Source: Oxytricha trifallax (Eukaryota > Ciliophora > Spirotrichea > Sporadotrichida > Oxytrichidae). Taken from it: DNA of 64,000 nucleotides. The translations under genes were made by a program, and so were the position numbers. A model generated the notes under the pieces. The model saw nothing but the letters and a program-made list of their open reading frames with translations. It made no database searches and was not told the origin of the DNA. Below are positions 13,405-24,115 of this stretch, one piece after another. Where the stretch lies: the NCBI GenBank assembly GCA_000711775.1, contig ARYC01002007.1:19060-83059 (forward strand). The letters run 5' to 3'. The number at the start of each line of letters is the position of its first letter. The stretch's first letter is position 1.

Positions 13405-14160
13405 TCACAGCCTTTTTTATTTTTACAAGGTTATAGTAAATTATATGTTATTGTTATGACATTACTCTATTTTTATTATTTATTCGTTCTTTTGTGAATT
13501 TTAGCAATTTCTAAACGTTAATTGGATAAAGAGCATTATATAAATCAATCAAAGGATAGGGATACCTCTTGAGATTTCAATCATCTTTTATTCCTAACAA
13601 TAATTCTCTGAATATATCTTTACTTTTTTTTTCAATATTTTATGTCAGCTAGGGCGATTATTATATTTTCATATTACTGATGCAATTTTTTAAAATTTTA
13701 AATATTAAAATAGTAAATGCATTTTCCTTACTGATTTTAAATTGCAAGTCCCCATTTAAAACCTAATAAATGTTCACAAATCTAAAACTATTCATAGTCA
13801 GCGTAATCTGAAGATATATCTTATTGAATCAGACAGATACGATCATAAAACTAATTTGCCATTATTTTAATCATTTCAGTGTTTACTACTCTTGAAACAA
13901 TCTACTAAAATAAATAAAAAGATATAGACGGTGAAGTTTATTTTTCATTTTTTTATACTTGAATAATTAACACATTTTTTACTAATGAACTTGAATAACA
14001 ATTACAGGAAGTTTATTTACAAATAATTTTTTAGGTTTTATTAATTTTTTCAACATTTAAGATTGAAGTAGAAGTATCTTTTTATTAGAAAACTTATTCC
14101 CTTATTTTATATTAGTTACAGTTTATTTATTAGTTTCAATATTATTATTAAATTAGATAT
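13405..14160. other. AT-rich spacer between LINE A and the 14-kb element
   Basis: No feature that I can support. It contains AT-rich runs with a T-rich bias. Confidence 0.5.
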
Positions 14161-14496
14161 AAACTTGCTCTGGGGATAAAATGTAACGAATCCTTACCAA
14201 GTCTATCTAGAACTCTCTCCACAACCTAGTCCCTAAGGACTAGGAAAGGGAACACTGTTGGGCGACAGACAGTGAATCTTCTGATGAACATATGATCATC
14301 GAAGACAGTTAAAGTCTATTTATAATTAGCAAAAAGCAAATTGAGTCTGGCTAAGACTCATCTCAGGATATGGATGATAGATACTACTAAATACTAAACA
14401 AACAAAACACCCATAACCTAAACCTAACTCTTGAACTATGCTAGAGGATAACACAACCTCACTACAACAAACTTAGCTACAAACAAATCCTAATTG

Positions 14497-15615
14497 ATGA
14501 CGAACAGATCAAAAATCAACACAATGGATTTAAGTCCTTTTGCCTAAGACTTCTTAGCTAAAACCACCAAGAAGCAAAACCTCAACCAGCCACTCGAAGA
14601 TGACTGGGTCTAAGACGAAGATGAAGACGAGTACCAAGACAAGGAAGAAGCCTACCTAGCATTTGAAAGAGAACAACTAATTTGCGAAAGAAGATACTAC
14701 AGGAATCTTAAACTGTCCCAGAATAAAAAAGCTTCAAAACACAACACCCAGAGACCCCTATACCAAAATCCCATGTTGGACACCAAGAAGAAAAGACAAC
14801 CCAAAGGAACCACAGACCTAAAGGAACACCTCACTCCTACGAAGAAGAACAACATCATAATACAACCACAGTAATACAAACCTTAGTTCTTCAATTCCAA
14901 CAAATCCAACTCCTCAAAAACGGAATCATAAGCTAGCTCAAGCTCACCTACTCAAACAGATCCCGTAGTCCCTAACTACCTGACAAAGATATTGGAGGAA
15001 TCACTCCTACTGACCTCCAAGATATGCTAAGAATCACCCAAAATTCTCAACTAGGTAGTACCAGAGGTACTAAATACCAATTCAGGACAAGGGGTACTAA
15101 ATAGGGAACAAGATATCAGAAATCCCACCAGAGCAAAAACTGCTCAGAATCTGATCAAAGATTCAACAGAAGATGTAACTCTTCTACATATACTTATGTA
15201 TCAGGGGATTAAACCAGATATCCTATTGGAAACAAACAGAGTATAGTAGATCCTCACATCCAGCAACATGCTCTAAATAATGAAACAAGACATAGGATAT
15301 AAACTACTATAAAGACTCATTGACTCCAAAGACAATAGAGTGGACCCAAGATTTGAAAAATGGGAAATCCAGCTCTTAAATTAATTAAGCTCCATTTACT
15401 AAGGAGAACTATAACTAAGAAGCTTTTAAGAGAGAGCACTTTTCACCAACGATAAAAATCAAAGTTCACAAGAAAAATTCAACGTTGGTCTATCTCTTCC
15501 AAAATTTAATCAGCCCACCTTTCAAATCCAAGATAGACAGAGAAAGGAAAACAGAAAGAAAAAGAAATGGCTCCAGAAGATGACAGAGAAGAAGAAAATT
15601 AAGAATTTTTAGTGA
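14497..15615 (+). CDS. Intact 372-aa protein of element G1, unknown function
   Basis: Open from ATG 14497 to TGA 15613–15615 (immediately preceded by TAG read as Gln), with no frameshift over 1,119 bp when TAA/TAG are Gln. This is the strongest coding evidence in the window. The N-terminus has an acidic stretch (EDDWVQDEDEDEYQDKEE at roughly residues 31–48). The middle is Ser/Thr/Asn/Gln-rich with a Lys-rich patch. The C-terminus is strongly basic (RQRKENRKKKKWLQKMTEKK). There is no signal peptide, membrane segment or catalytic motif. An acidic start and basic, nucleic-acid-binding-like end resembles an ORF1/gag-type protein of a retroelement, but I do not recognise a family. The minus-strand frame at 14697–14879 is its antisense shadow. 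Confidence 0.75.
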
Positions 15616-15726
15616 AATAGTTAATGCTCATATTGACTAAGACACTTGAACTTATAAAAGGGCTTGTCCCTTATATATATTAAAACATATACCAGATCGG
15701 GTGTCCCCAGAGACCTCAATGTGATC

Positions 15727-15755
15727 TAATTATTATTATTATTATTTTTATTAGT
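15727..15755 (+). repeat. (ATT)n tail of element G1
   Basis: Five or so ATT triplets followed by a T-rich stretch close the G1 element. The tail lies about 110 bp after the stop codon and follows the GGGCTTGTCCC motif, as in G2. Confidence 0.7.
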
Positions 15756-15904
15756 TACAATTAAAATATATAAGTAAAAATCAATATATTAAAATGAAAT
15801 TAATTAAGAAAATTGAAAACTTGATATTGTTATAGTAATTGGTTATTCACTTGAATAGTGAAGTTTCAAAAAATAATATCATAAAATTTTATATTACAGC
15901 AATA

Positions 15905-16116
15905 CTCTCCTACAGAAGTGTCAAATTCAGTAAACAGAGGGATCAATAAACAATAGGAAAAGTTGGGAATAACAAAGAAGGTAAAGATAGATGGAACCAA
16001 ATTCAAAATTTGCAGGAGAATGGAAAGATGATTAAGCTGTTTCTGGATTTAATTTCTATTATCATCTATACTTTTCATTTGATTTATTCCCTCCACTTAT
16101 TTTTCATGAATGTTTG
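15905..16116 (+). pseudogene. Short coding-like patch, unknown
   Basis: Open on the plus strand with the ciliate code for about 70 codons, ending in TGA at about 16116. The first half is polar (SKQRDQQTIGKVGNNKEGKD) and the second half hydrophobic (FLDLISIIIYTFHLIYSLH, a possible membrane helix). No start codon, family or neighbour gives it a role. Confidence 0.25.
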
Positions 16117-16119
16117 ATG

Positions 16120-16900
16120 ATAAAATTAAATCTACCATTTGTCAAATTCTAAAAGATTTTAAAGGCTCCACTCTTTGGATACAAAGTAATGATTTGAATG
16201 GTCCAAGCAGCAATTAAGTAATACTACTACAATTTTAAATTAGAAACAGAATAGATCCACCATTGAGACTCTTTGGTCTATAAACGCATAAATACTGGCT
16301 AATAGATGGCTTTAATAGTTTCTTAATTGTTGGTTATTTCCACACTAAAAGCATCTTAATGGATTTTATTGAACTTCTTGTTAAATTATATTTAAATAAG
16401 TAATATAAATTTTTATAATATTAAGAATATATAATCTAATATAATTTTTGAAGATATAATTATAAGACGTTGAATTAGATATTTACATTTGTGATTTTCA
16501 TATTCTATGGAGCCTCCGCAAATATTATACTGACTAGATTCAGACAAAGAGATAAGAAATCAGAATTCAAATGCAGCAATTGATTAAAAGTGTTGGATTT
16601 ATTAACAGAGAGTAATCATTATTTAAGTAGTAAATTGTATTAACGAAGATCATATAATAATTAAATTTTTTTATTATTTACTAATTAATTATCATATATT
16701 AATATCTATCAACCTTTGTAATTGTCAACACTATTGCCATTATTTCTTCTATGAAAGATTTGTTAATCACTTAATTGGACTGTTTATGGGAGGATTGAAT
16801 GAAGAACTTGATCAAGAGACCAAGTTGCATAAGTTGATTCCTATCCATATTATTTTATTATTCATTTATCTCTTTTAGGAAAACCTAGTGAGATCATTTG
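16120..16900. other. AT-rich spacer
   Basis: Nothing supportable seen between the coding-like patch and the tRNA-like fragment. Confidence 0.5.
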
Positions 16901-16913
16901 CTGGTTAAAACCG

Positions 16914-16990
16914 TCAACGGGTCCGAGGATCGAACCAAGTGCTTTCCTATGTTGAGTAGACCTCTACTCACCAGCTGTCCTGCTTTCTTG
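16914..16990 (-). ncRNA. tRNA-like fragment (tRNA pseudogene or SINE head)
   Basis: The minus strand contains GGTTCGATCC (complement of 16927–16936), an exact pol III B-box/T-loop core, preceded by a 7-nt loop with T33 and a CAA triplet in the anticodon position on a partly paired stem, and a D-arm-like region rich in GGT/GTAGAG. The T stem has a mismatch and the expected acceptor partner of ACCCGTT is absent upstream. The D-arm part instead forms an 8-bp hairpin, TGAGTAGA/TCTACTCA (16953–16970). It is therefore not a functional tRNA; a decayed tRNA or a tRNA-derived SINE head fits better. Confidence 0.35.
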
Positions 16991-16999
16991 TTCAATTGA

Positions 17000-19245
17000 G
17001 TTGTATATTCAATTGAATTTTCAAGTTGAGGATTAAATATCATATTAAAGTGTTCACATGCAAAAGTTTAACTAACATTTGATGATTTAGTAGCAATAGT
17101 AAGAAGCACAGAGATAATAAATAAGTAAGTAAGTTAATGTAATAGATCCAAATGTTAATTGATTAACTATCTTATTTAAACTATGTCTGAGAGATTTAGT
17201 TGTTTACTCCACTATCAGTATTATAGAGAAGATTTATATTATTATTATTCACATCAAGTTATAAGCTAAGGAATGATTTCTAATCCTTTTATGATACTTA
17301 TTTATAAAGAGGATACCTAATAGCACAATATATAAAGTAAATATAATCATTTAAATGATAAATATTATAGGAGAAAATAGATTAGATGAATCAATACCAT
17401 TAGGGAAATAATTGTAATATCACCACTGTAGTAATAGAAACTATGAACTCATTCTATATCACTATGAATGACTCAATAGTTAAAAGGAAGAGAAATGTAA
17501 ATATAGCAAAAACTATAATTTAATTGAATAAAATTTATGAATAGAAATAACCAAATTAATGTTTTAATAATAGCAAATTTAAGGAATGTGATTTATAAGG
17601 GAATGACTATAACATCTCATCGAAAATAGTATGTAAGGTATTTATAGCCAACTAAACTATGACCCCTAAAAGGTTTTCTATTTATTTCCTTGTTTAATTT
17701 TTAAGCTTGCGATATTATCATTAATTATCAATTTCTTACCTACTTTAACCGGATGCAATAGGCCTTTTATTTTGATTAGTGCAAAAAAGAGTAACTAATT
17801 CATATCTGTTAATATTAAATATTATGGTTGTTGTTGATGATTAATAACTTCATCAAAACCTTATAATATATAACATTGCTTTTGGAGATGTTAATCCATG
17901 TATATAACTACACTAAATAGTGCTCATTATAAGTAAACATCCCTTGTGTGCTGCACACTGGCTAATCAATCGATTTAAACGATTTTTAAAGCATGAGAAA
18001 ATAGTTTGATATTGTATTAAATGGCTTTGAGAAAGTTTAAACTGTTTGTGAAGATATTGCAAATCTATAAAATTAGATAGAATTTATATGAAAAATGCTA
18101 ATAATCCAAATGGATATATCAACTATTACATAAAAAGGAATTAAAATATGATCTTTATCCAAATATTATCCGGAATATTATAGGATACCAATAAAATAAA
18201 CAGTTAAAACCACTCGATATTATGACATGAATATTGCAGCAATCAGATTTAATGCTATTTGATATAATTAATATAATATAGGTTTCATCAATAATTATAA
18301 TTCAATATTCAAATGTGTAATTAACCAAAGACAAAAAGATTTTTTATATACAATGATCTTCTATAGGATTTTAAGCATTTATCTATTTTTTATGCTTCCT
18401 ACCAATAATTTAAAATAATTGATTTAGTTAATGACGTAAAATATTACATTAAAAGTTATCACACTAACCAATGTTTTGTAGAGTCGTTTGCAGTTTTCAT
18501 AAGGACCTCCTAAATGATTCGTTATAAAGGGAATAAAAATACAAAAAGATTATAATAATATAAAATTAATATGAGATTTGGTCTCACTAATCTAGTAATT
18601 TAAATAGAAAGTTATAAATTTGTAAAGAAATATCTTTTTAATATTTTTAGAAATATATTTTTGACAAAAAATTTAGCAAAAACTCACATTTATTCAAGAA
18701 TACGATCACTAATAAAATATTAAATTAAAATATAATTTCGAAAATTGTATTTGAGAAGTTTCATGTATTTTATAGAACTTCACAGATATTCTTTAGATTA
18801 CCTGCAATAAAGATATCCACTAATTTTGAGCACATTCACAAAAATGTCATATCATTGTTAAATTTAATTGAATTTCAAATCTCCATCAAAATGTTAAAAT
18901 TATTTTTTAAATAAATTACTTGTTTCCAAATATATTTAGCATAAAGGTCCATACTACTTTTAAAAAGTCCATATGACAAACTAAATAAAGGTATGAAATA
19001 TACATAGACAAGGTGGTTATTAACTTTAAATTCAAATTTAAATTAATCTTACATTTCAATAATTATAAAACTACTGATAGCTTTATGTATATTAACGATA
19101 GTTCTGATAAATATGGATATTTATATATAAAAATAGGACTTTAATATAAAATTAAAAGGCTACCAAATTTTAATGTAATCCTTTATAATATTATTGGCCT
19201 GAATTAAAATCAAATCATAACAACAATAATAGGAATCATTTCTAA
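17000..19245. other. AT-rich spacer
   Basis: Long AT-rich stretch. I find no open frame with protein-like composition and no structured repeat. Confidence 0.5.
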
Positions 19246-19249
19246 CTAA

Positions 19250-19560
19250 GACTACAATTGCAGAGTAATAAGAATTACAAATCCATCTCGAGTAGCCTCA
19301 TATGAGCCGCCACATAGCCATTACTAGTAGAAAGTTTCCTCAACAAACAACAGTGTATGACCAGAGGAGATTGGAACTAGAGACATACTTGTCTTAGCTG
19401 TTAAATCATTACAACGTCATCATCACAAGGCAGACATAGAGCATCAGTGGCTCTATATGGCAAAAACGATAAAGTGACATCTCTTGCAAGACCGACAATG
19501 CTGTGACTCTTTGGGCAGTTAGGAGGTAAGTATTATCGTTGTTCATGTGGTTTCTTATAT
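19250..19560 (-). pseudogene. Coding-like fragment with GLARD...YRATD motif
   Basis: A GC-richer island. The minus strand reads SHSIVGLARDVTLSFLPYRA then TDALCLPCDDDVVM and continues open through about 19250 with TAA/TAG as Gln. The GLARD-x9-Y-x-ATD-x-L-x-LP pattern recurs on the plus strand at 43058–43126 (GLARDGRLIVERYEATD..WLPW). By eye the two match at 44 of 69 aligned nucleotides with no gap. GLAR followed by a Tyr/Ala/Thr stretch vaguely recalls a kinase activation segment, but other kinase motifs are missing, so no function is assigned. An alternative minus-strand frame is also open here. Confidence 0.3.
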
Positions 19561-19564
19561 GATT

Positions 19565-20595
19565 GCAAGCTAGATAGGCTTGATATTGCGATAATATTCA
19601 GGCCTATTCTACTATTATTATACACAAGGATTGCAAAAGTAAGTGAAATAGAATGTCTTTTATTGTTAAATACCCAAACATAAATTAGCATTAATCAGCA
19701 TTAACACACCTGACATCTGAACATGTTTCCTTTGGCGCGAAGAAGATGATTGGAGCTCTGAAGCACGTGAATGGATTGGAGCTTAATTTGGTGAGATGCT
19801 AAGGGGCAATCATTTATTTTCGAACCTGATGAAAATGGCTCTTATTTATAATTTGCATTCATATAAATCAATATTACTTATGTTATATAAACTATTAATG
19901 CATTGATAATTTTAACAATGTATATATTAATAATTAATTGTTCTAATATAGAACATGATTAATATCTTATAGTATATATTTTTAAAATGTAATAATTCTT
20001 TGTTAATAGTTTAAATTAGATTAATTTATGATTTACAAGTCTATATAGACTTTAAAAATTCTAATTAGATTTTAGGAACATTTTTCTTTAAAGAATAGAG
20101 ATTTTAAATTTTTTCATATATTCACTATTTGTGGATAAAAAAATATTATATATGATAAAAAGACCTAAAAAATCGATATAGAAAAAAGCATAATTACAGA
20201 TAGATTTTTGACTAATTGCATAAAGATTATAAGGATTTCTTAATTTGAGACTTAATATAATTATTAATACCTAGTAAAAATATAATTTATTTAATATTAT
20301 ACTTATATCAGCTTAATAATTATTATATATAAAATATAGTATATTAGTTTAATTAAGTAAAACATTTTAGATAACTAAAACAATGTCATTTAATGAGTCT
20401 TCGTTCGTTAGAAACCAAAATTTTCAAAATCACAATGTTTCAAATAAACTATTGGGTTTTGTTTGTATAAGACTCAATGCCATCTAATGCTAATGGTATA
20501 ATAATTAATTTTTGTAATCGATATAAATACCGATGAATAGCTATATTGATAATGCTTCTCGAATCAATTAATGTTTTCTAATTTCCTGAAATTCT
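19565..20595. other. AT-rich spacer
   Basis: AT-rich throughout; no supportable feature. Confidence 0.5.
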
Positions 20596-20599
20596 TATA

Positions 20600-21125
20600 A
20601 ATATTAGGAGAACTTAAAGGCTAATTTACTGCATTGGAAAAATTCAGGCAAGCACCAGAGGAAAGTGGCAAAAATTTTAAAGGAAAGCATCTGTATGCAA
20701 GAAGTGCATGTCTGTAAACCGAGATACAAAGAAAAGACATGAAAAAAGGCCCCTTGTAAAATGGTTATGGTAAAGCATGGGAACAAGAGATGTTCGATCA
20801 TATCAGCCCTTGGGATAGATGTCAGAGTCTGATATTCCTTCTCCCTGTGTCTTTTCATGTAAAATATCGGTGTCACTGGTAAGCCTCCATTCGAAGGTTC
20901 GCCCTTTATTTCGTATGCAAAATAGGAAATCCAAAAAATATTTGATTTCTCAATGTAAATATTTTGATATATTTTGAAAAAGTCCAGTCAAAAAATGCTT
21001 TAGGCTAGAGAGAAGTTATGCACCGCGAAACATATGGAGAGTCACGATCATGAACGAAGACTCAAATTTAATATGAAATTGAAACAAAAAGAAAGGATCG
21101 TATTACTATGAATATAACGAAGACA
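20600..21125. other. GC-richer flank of the TBE-like element, ambiguous coding
   Basis: More balanced composition than its neighbours. The minus strand is open at 20604–20876 with a Phe/Leu/Cys-rich peptide. The plus strand has a competing basic reading containing ASVCKKCMSVNRDTKKRHEK (a CxxC...H arrangement) around 20690–20760. Neither has a convincing start or family, and the frames disagree. It could be the host sequence into which the transposon inserted. 21000–21125 is similar without any open frame that stands out. Confidence 0.3.
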
Positions 21126-21131
21126 TGCATT

Positions 21132-21210
21132 CAAAACCCCAAAACCCCTTAATGAGGTTTATAAGTGCTTTGATTTGTAGGGAATTGTTAGGGATTGGGG
21201 TTATTAATTA
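21132..21210 (+). repeat. Left inverted terminal repeat of the TBE-like element
   Basis: Starts with the telomeric CAAAACCCCAAAACCCC and continues through AGGTTTATAAGTGCTTTG and a GGGGTT segment into TTATTAAT. The reverse complement is found at 25799–25876. Confidence 0.88.
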
Positions 21211-21211
21211 A

Positions 21212-22199
21212 ATGCGAGACTAAAATAGCAAACTTTTGGGGTCTATTTATGATGAAGAGTATATAGATTGAGTGTTTAAACTGCGCTATGGATGTGAAAT
21301 ATACAGTGAATAAATCAAACCAGTACTAAACTATAAGTCTATTGCACTACTCTTAAAGCGAAGTCCGTCAACTGTTCACTCCCACTGTCTTATAGCACTA
21401 TAATTAAAGCAATAGTAGCTAAATTCTAAGCCTAAGAGGTCAAAGTTTCTAAGAAAGCATATTGACTATCTTATTAATGAAAAAACTTTAAAGTATTGGG
21501 CTCACTTCTCTTTAGACCAACGAGCTACAAGGATTCATCGCCAATTCCATGAGTTGAAGATCTCAGCTTAGTCTATAGCCAACATCTATAAACGAAATGG
21601 TATCTCTTACAAAGGTGTGAATCGAATCAAGAGAGTGATTGATTTCACTCTGCCATTTTACAACAACAACCTAAATTATATTAATAATTAAATGCAGAGA
21701 GCCTAATAGAATAATATTAAGTTTATACATGCTGTGTTTACCTTAAACACTTTCATCTAGAAGTCTTGGTATAAGAGGCAGAGTAATATGAAATATATAA
21801 CTAAAAAGTCAAGATATAAACAATGGCAATTCTTGGAGGAATTAGTGAGGATACTGGTTTAGAAACTTATGTTATTCATCCTAGCTCTATTAAGACACAG
21901 CAGTATATAAAGTTCTTAGAACAGCTGAGAGAGAAGTACCCTGAATAAGAGATTATACTGTTTGTTGATAATCTTTCTGTTCATAAGACTAAAGAAACAA
22001 GAAAGAGTTATGAAGTGTTCAACGTACCTTACAGTCCATAGTTTAATGGAAATGAGCTCCACTGGGTATATTAAAAGGTCATTACAAGAAACTGCTGCTC
22101 TACTACTTGATGCATGACCTACCTATCGATACAGTAGACTTTATTCAAAGTTCAGCGAAGAGAGTATATAATTGGTAAAATTTTCAAAAAAATAGGTGA
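21212..22199 (+). pseudogene. TBE-type DDE transposase (about 42-kDa class), broken
   Basis: Tc1/mariner/IS630-superfamily transposase that would cut and join the transposon ends. From ATG 21212, translation with TAA/TAG as Gln gives a helix-turn-helix-like N-terminal part (about residues 20–140, KSIALLLKRSPSTVHS then HELKISAQSIANIYKRNGIS), then the catalytic core. ILFVDNLSVHKTKET carries the second Asp and PYSPQFNGNELHW the Glu. The first catalytic Asp is expected around FIHAVFTLNTF, where a His stands in its place. A TGA interrupts at 21269–21271, and frames shift near 21822 and near 22068 before the C-terminal LPIDTVDFIQSSAKRVYNW. It ends at TGA 22197–22199. The three lesions plus the lost Asp mark it as dead. 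Confidence 0.85.
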
Positions 22200-22731
22200 C
22201 TGTAGGAATTAATATAGTTAACATTTAGTGAATAATGAGTTGCTGCTTTATTAGAATACAATAAATTGATTCTTAAAGTTTAATGAATTAAAAGTTATGT
22301 AAAATTATTATTTTATTAATTTTAACTAAATTAAGTTAATAAGTTTAAATTAATCGTCAAAGATTTTTAAATAAACTTAATAAAAACTATTAAAACAATA
22401 TTAACTCTTGTTTAATTAAAATATTATTGTGAATAAATTATAGTACATTTGATAAAAAAGTTTTAACTTTTATAAACTGTATTAAACTTAGGCATTCAAT
22501 ATTGATTAATAGAGCCTTGATGATTAAGATTTAAAATAATCATACTTTAAAATGAAGTAAAATATAATAGAATAAAGTTAATAAATTAAAATTAATATGT
22601 TCTAAGTTTTAAGTTAATATCAACTCTCATTTACTCAAGTTTTATATAAATTATGTTTTCTCTCAAAATAAATATTATCTATGTTTTAACTTATAAAAGA
22701 TGTAATAATTCAAACTTAATCAAACATATTA
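22200..22731. other. AT-rich interior of the TBE-like element
   Basis: Non-coding AT-rich sequence between the transposase and the hairpin. No open frame of note. Confidence 0.5.
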
Positions 22732-22781
22732 ATGTAAGGCAATCGAGAAATTCTCGGCAACTTTTCTCGATTGCCTTACAT
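22732..22781. repeat. Perfect 18-bp inverted repeat inside the TBE-like element
   Basis: ATGTAAGGCAATCGAGAA (22732–22749) and its exact reverse complement (22764–22781) enclose a 14-nt loop. It lies in AT-rich non-coding DNA between the convergent 3' ends of the transposase and the 22-kDa gene. A role as a bidirectional 3'-end signal or a protein-binding site is possible; the perfect pairing in an otherwise decayed copy is notable. Confidence 0.8.
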
Positions 22782-23021
22782 ATCTTATAAACTAATTTTC
22801 CAAAATACATTAAGTTATTTATTTTTAATTATTTATTATACGATGTTACTGTATTTATTTCTAAAGCCACTTGAATATTTAAATTTTTTACCAAATTAAT
22901 TGGCTTAAGAGTGTTCTAAAGATGGGAGAGTGAATGTATCTAAATAAGTTTTGTAGTTAAGTTAATGAATATATAAGTCACATTTAAAATTCCTTAGAGG
23001 GCTGGCTTCTCTTTCTTTTCT

Positions 23022-23742
23022 TCATCTTAAGGCTTGCTTGGGCCTAGGTTTCTTCTCTTGCTGCCAGCTCCAGCGCTAAAAATTTGAATAAAGTCTCTTA
23101 CTAACTTCATACTTCGTCTGCGACTTTCTCTCTCTGTGAAGTTTACTCTATTCCTTCATCAAGAAGATGCCAGTACCAGATTTTTCTAAAGAGTTAAGCT
23201 ACAAATCTTACTTGAAATATAAGAGTGCTTCTGCAGCTCTGTTAGCCAGCTCTCAATTATCTTGATCTCTTGTTTATCCTTATCTTCTGAAGAGATGATG
23301 TACCTTTTCTAAAGAGATTCTTAAATAATTTTTTTTTCAAGTAATCACCTTTGATTGTTGCAAGAATGCCAAAGAAATAGTTTCTTTCAGGTAGTTTATT
23401 TAACAACTACTTCTTAGCAGGAAGGTACTGCGAAACCTCTGGGTCGTTCATAGCATCATCATATAAGATAGTCACTATAATTTCTGGATAGTTTGGAATC
23501 TCTGCAAACTTTACATCTTTAGTTTTTAATGCTTTCTTCTCTTCGCAGAGTATCGCTCTTAGAAATGAAATTTTGGTACCCTCCATCGTTGGCAAGAACA
23601 AACCAACTACATAATCAAGATGAGTTACTATGAGTTCATTACCTTGCTGAACCAGGTAGCGATGCAAATCCTCCTTGCTTCTAAATCTTTGAATCAATTC
23701 TTGTGCTTGCACTCTTTTCTTTGCATCATTAATTGACTCCAT
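23022..23742 (-). pseudogene. TBE 22-kDa-type protein, frameshifted
   Basis: Starts at ATG (23742 downward) and is open for 111 codons to a TAG at 23407–23409, which is Gln in this code, so translation continues (LLNKLPERNYFFGILATIKG...). Two frame changes follow, through SWLTELQKHSYISSKICSL and then LMKEQSKLHRERKSQTKYEV, to a TGA at 23022–23024. Total about 240 codons, in the range of the 22-kDa protein of known TBEs. It is mixed α-helical by appearance with a basic C-terminus. No catalytic motif is seen, and the function of this family is not established in what I know. It is divergent from the zinc-finger/kinase gene across the motif array at 23957–24115. Confidence 0.7.
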
Positions 23743-23956
23743 CTTGTTTACAGATCTAAGAAATGATATTCAAATTTAAGTTTATTGATTTCAATAAATT
23801 ATCCTCTGTAATACTTACTATTAAATATGGGCATCCCATAGGAGGTCAACCTCTAAGTAGGATATGGAGAAGGTTTTGAGAACTGGTTTCAAACTTGAGA
23901 GATTGATATCAATTTCTAATGTTTATAGTTCCATATTTTTATATTTAAATTGGTAC

Positions 23957-24115
23957 GTACTTAATTAGGAGCAGTTCCTAAAATGTTAGTACTTAATTAG
24001 GAGCATTAATTATAGCTAGTACTTAATTAGGAGCAACCTAATTTTAATCATAAATGACAAAATACCTCCTAAATCAGTACGTACTTAATTAGGTTCACCT
24101 CCTAAATCGGTACTT
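23957..24115. promoter_or_regulatory. Iterated TACTTAATTAGGAG motif array
   Basis: GTACTTAATTAGGAGCA occurs exactly at 23957–23973, 23989–24005 and 24019–24035, a shortened copy is at 24081–24093, and inverted related copies (CCTCCTAAATC followed by AGTACGTAC or GGTACTTG) lie at 24066–24115. The array lies between two divergently oriented genes, so a shared promoter/operator is the simplest reading. Binding sites for an element-encoded zinc-finger protein are an inference. Confidence 0.6.

Larger units (their letters stand above)
14165..15755 (+). mobile_element. Element G1: orphan-ORF element with (ATT)n tail
   Basis: A sharply GC-richer block of about 1.6 kb in AT-rich DNA. It starts near 14165, includes a short inverted repeat CCTAGTCCCTAAGGACTAGG at about 14226–14245, carries one long intact ORF (14497–15615), and ends in a non-coding 3' region with GGGCTTGTCCC at about 15660–15670 followed by (ATT)n. 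The same 3' signature ends element G2 at 39180, although the coding parts do not align by eye. A shared 3' end with a simple-repeat tail is typical of non-LTR elements and of passengers mobilised by their reverse transcriptase. That mobility is an inference; no target-site duplication was identified. Confidence 0.6.

Noticed and set aside
14697..14879. Minus-strand frame of 60 codons
   Set aside because: Antisense to the intact 372-aa ORF of element G1; Phe/Cys/Gly-rich shadow.
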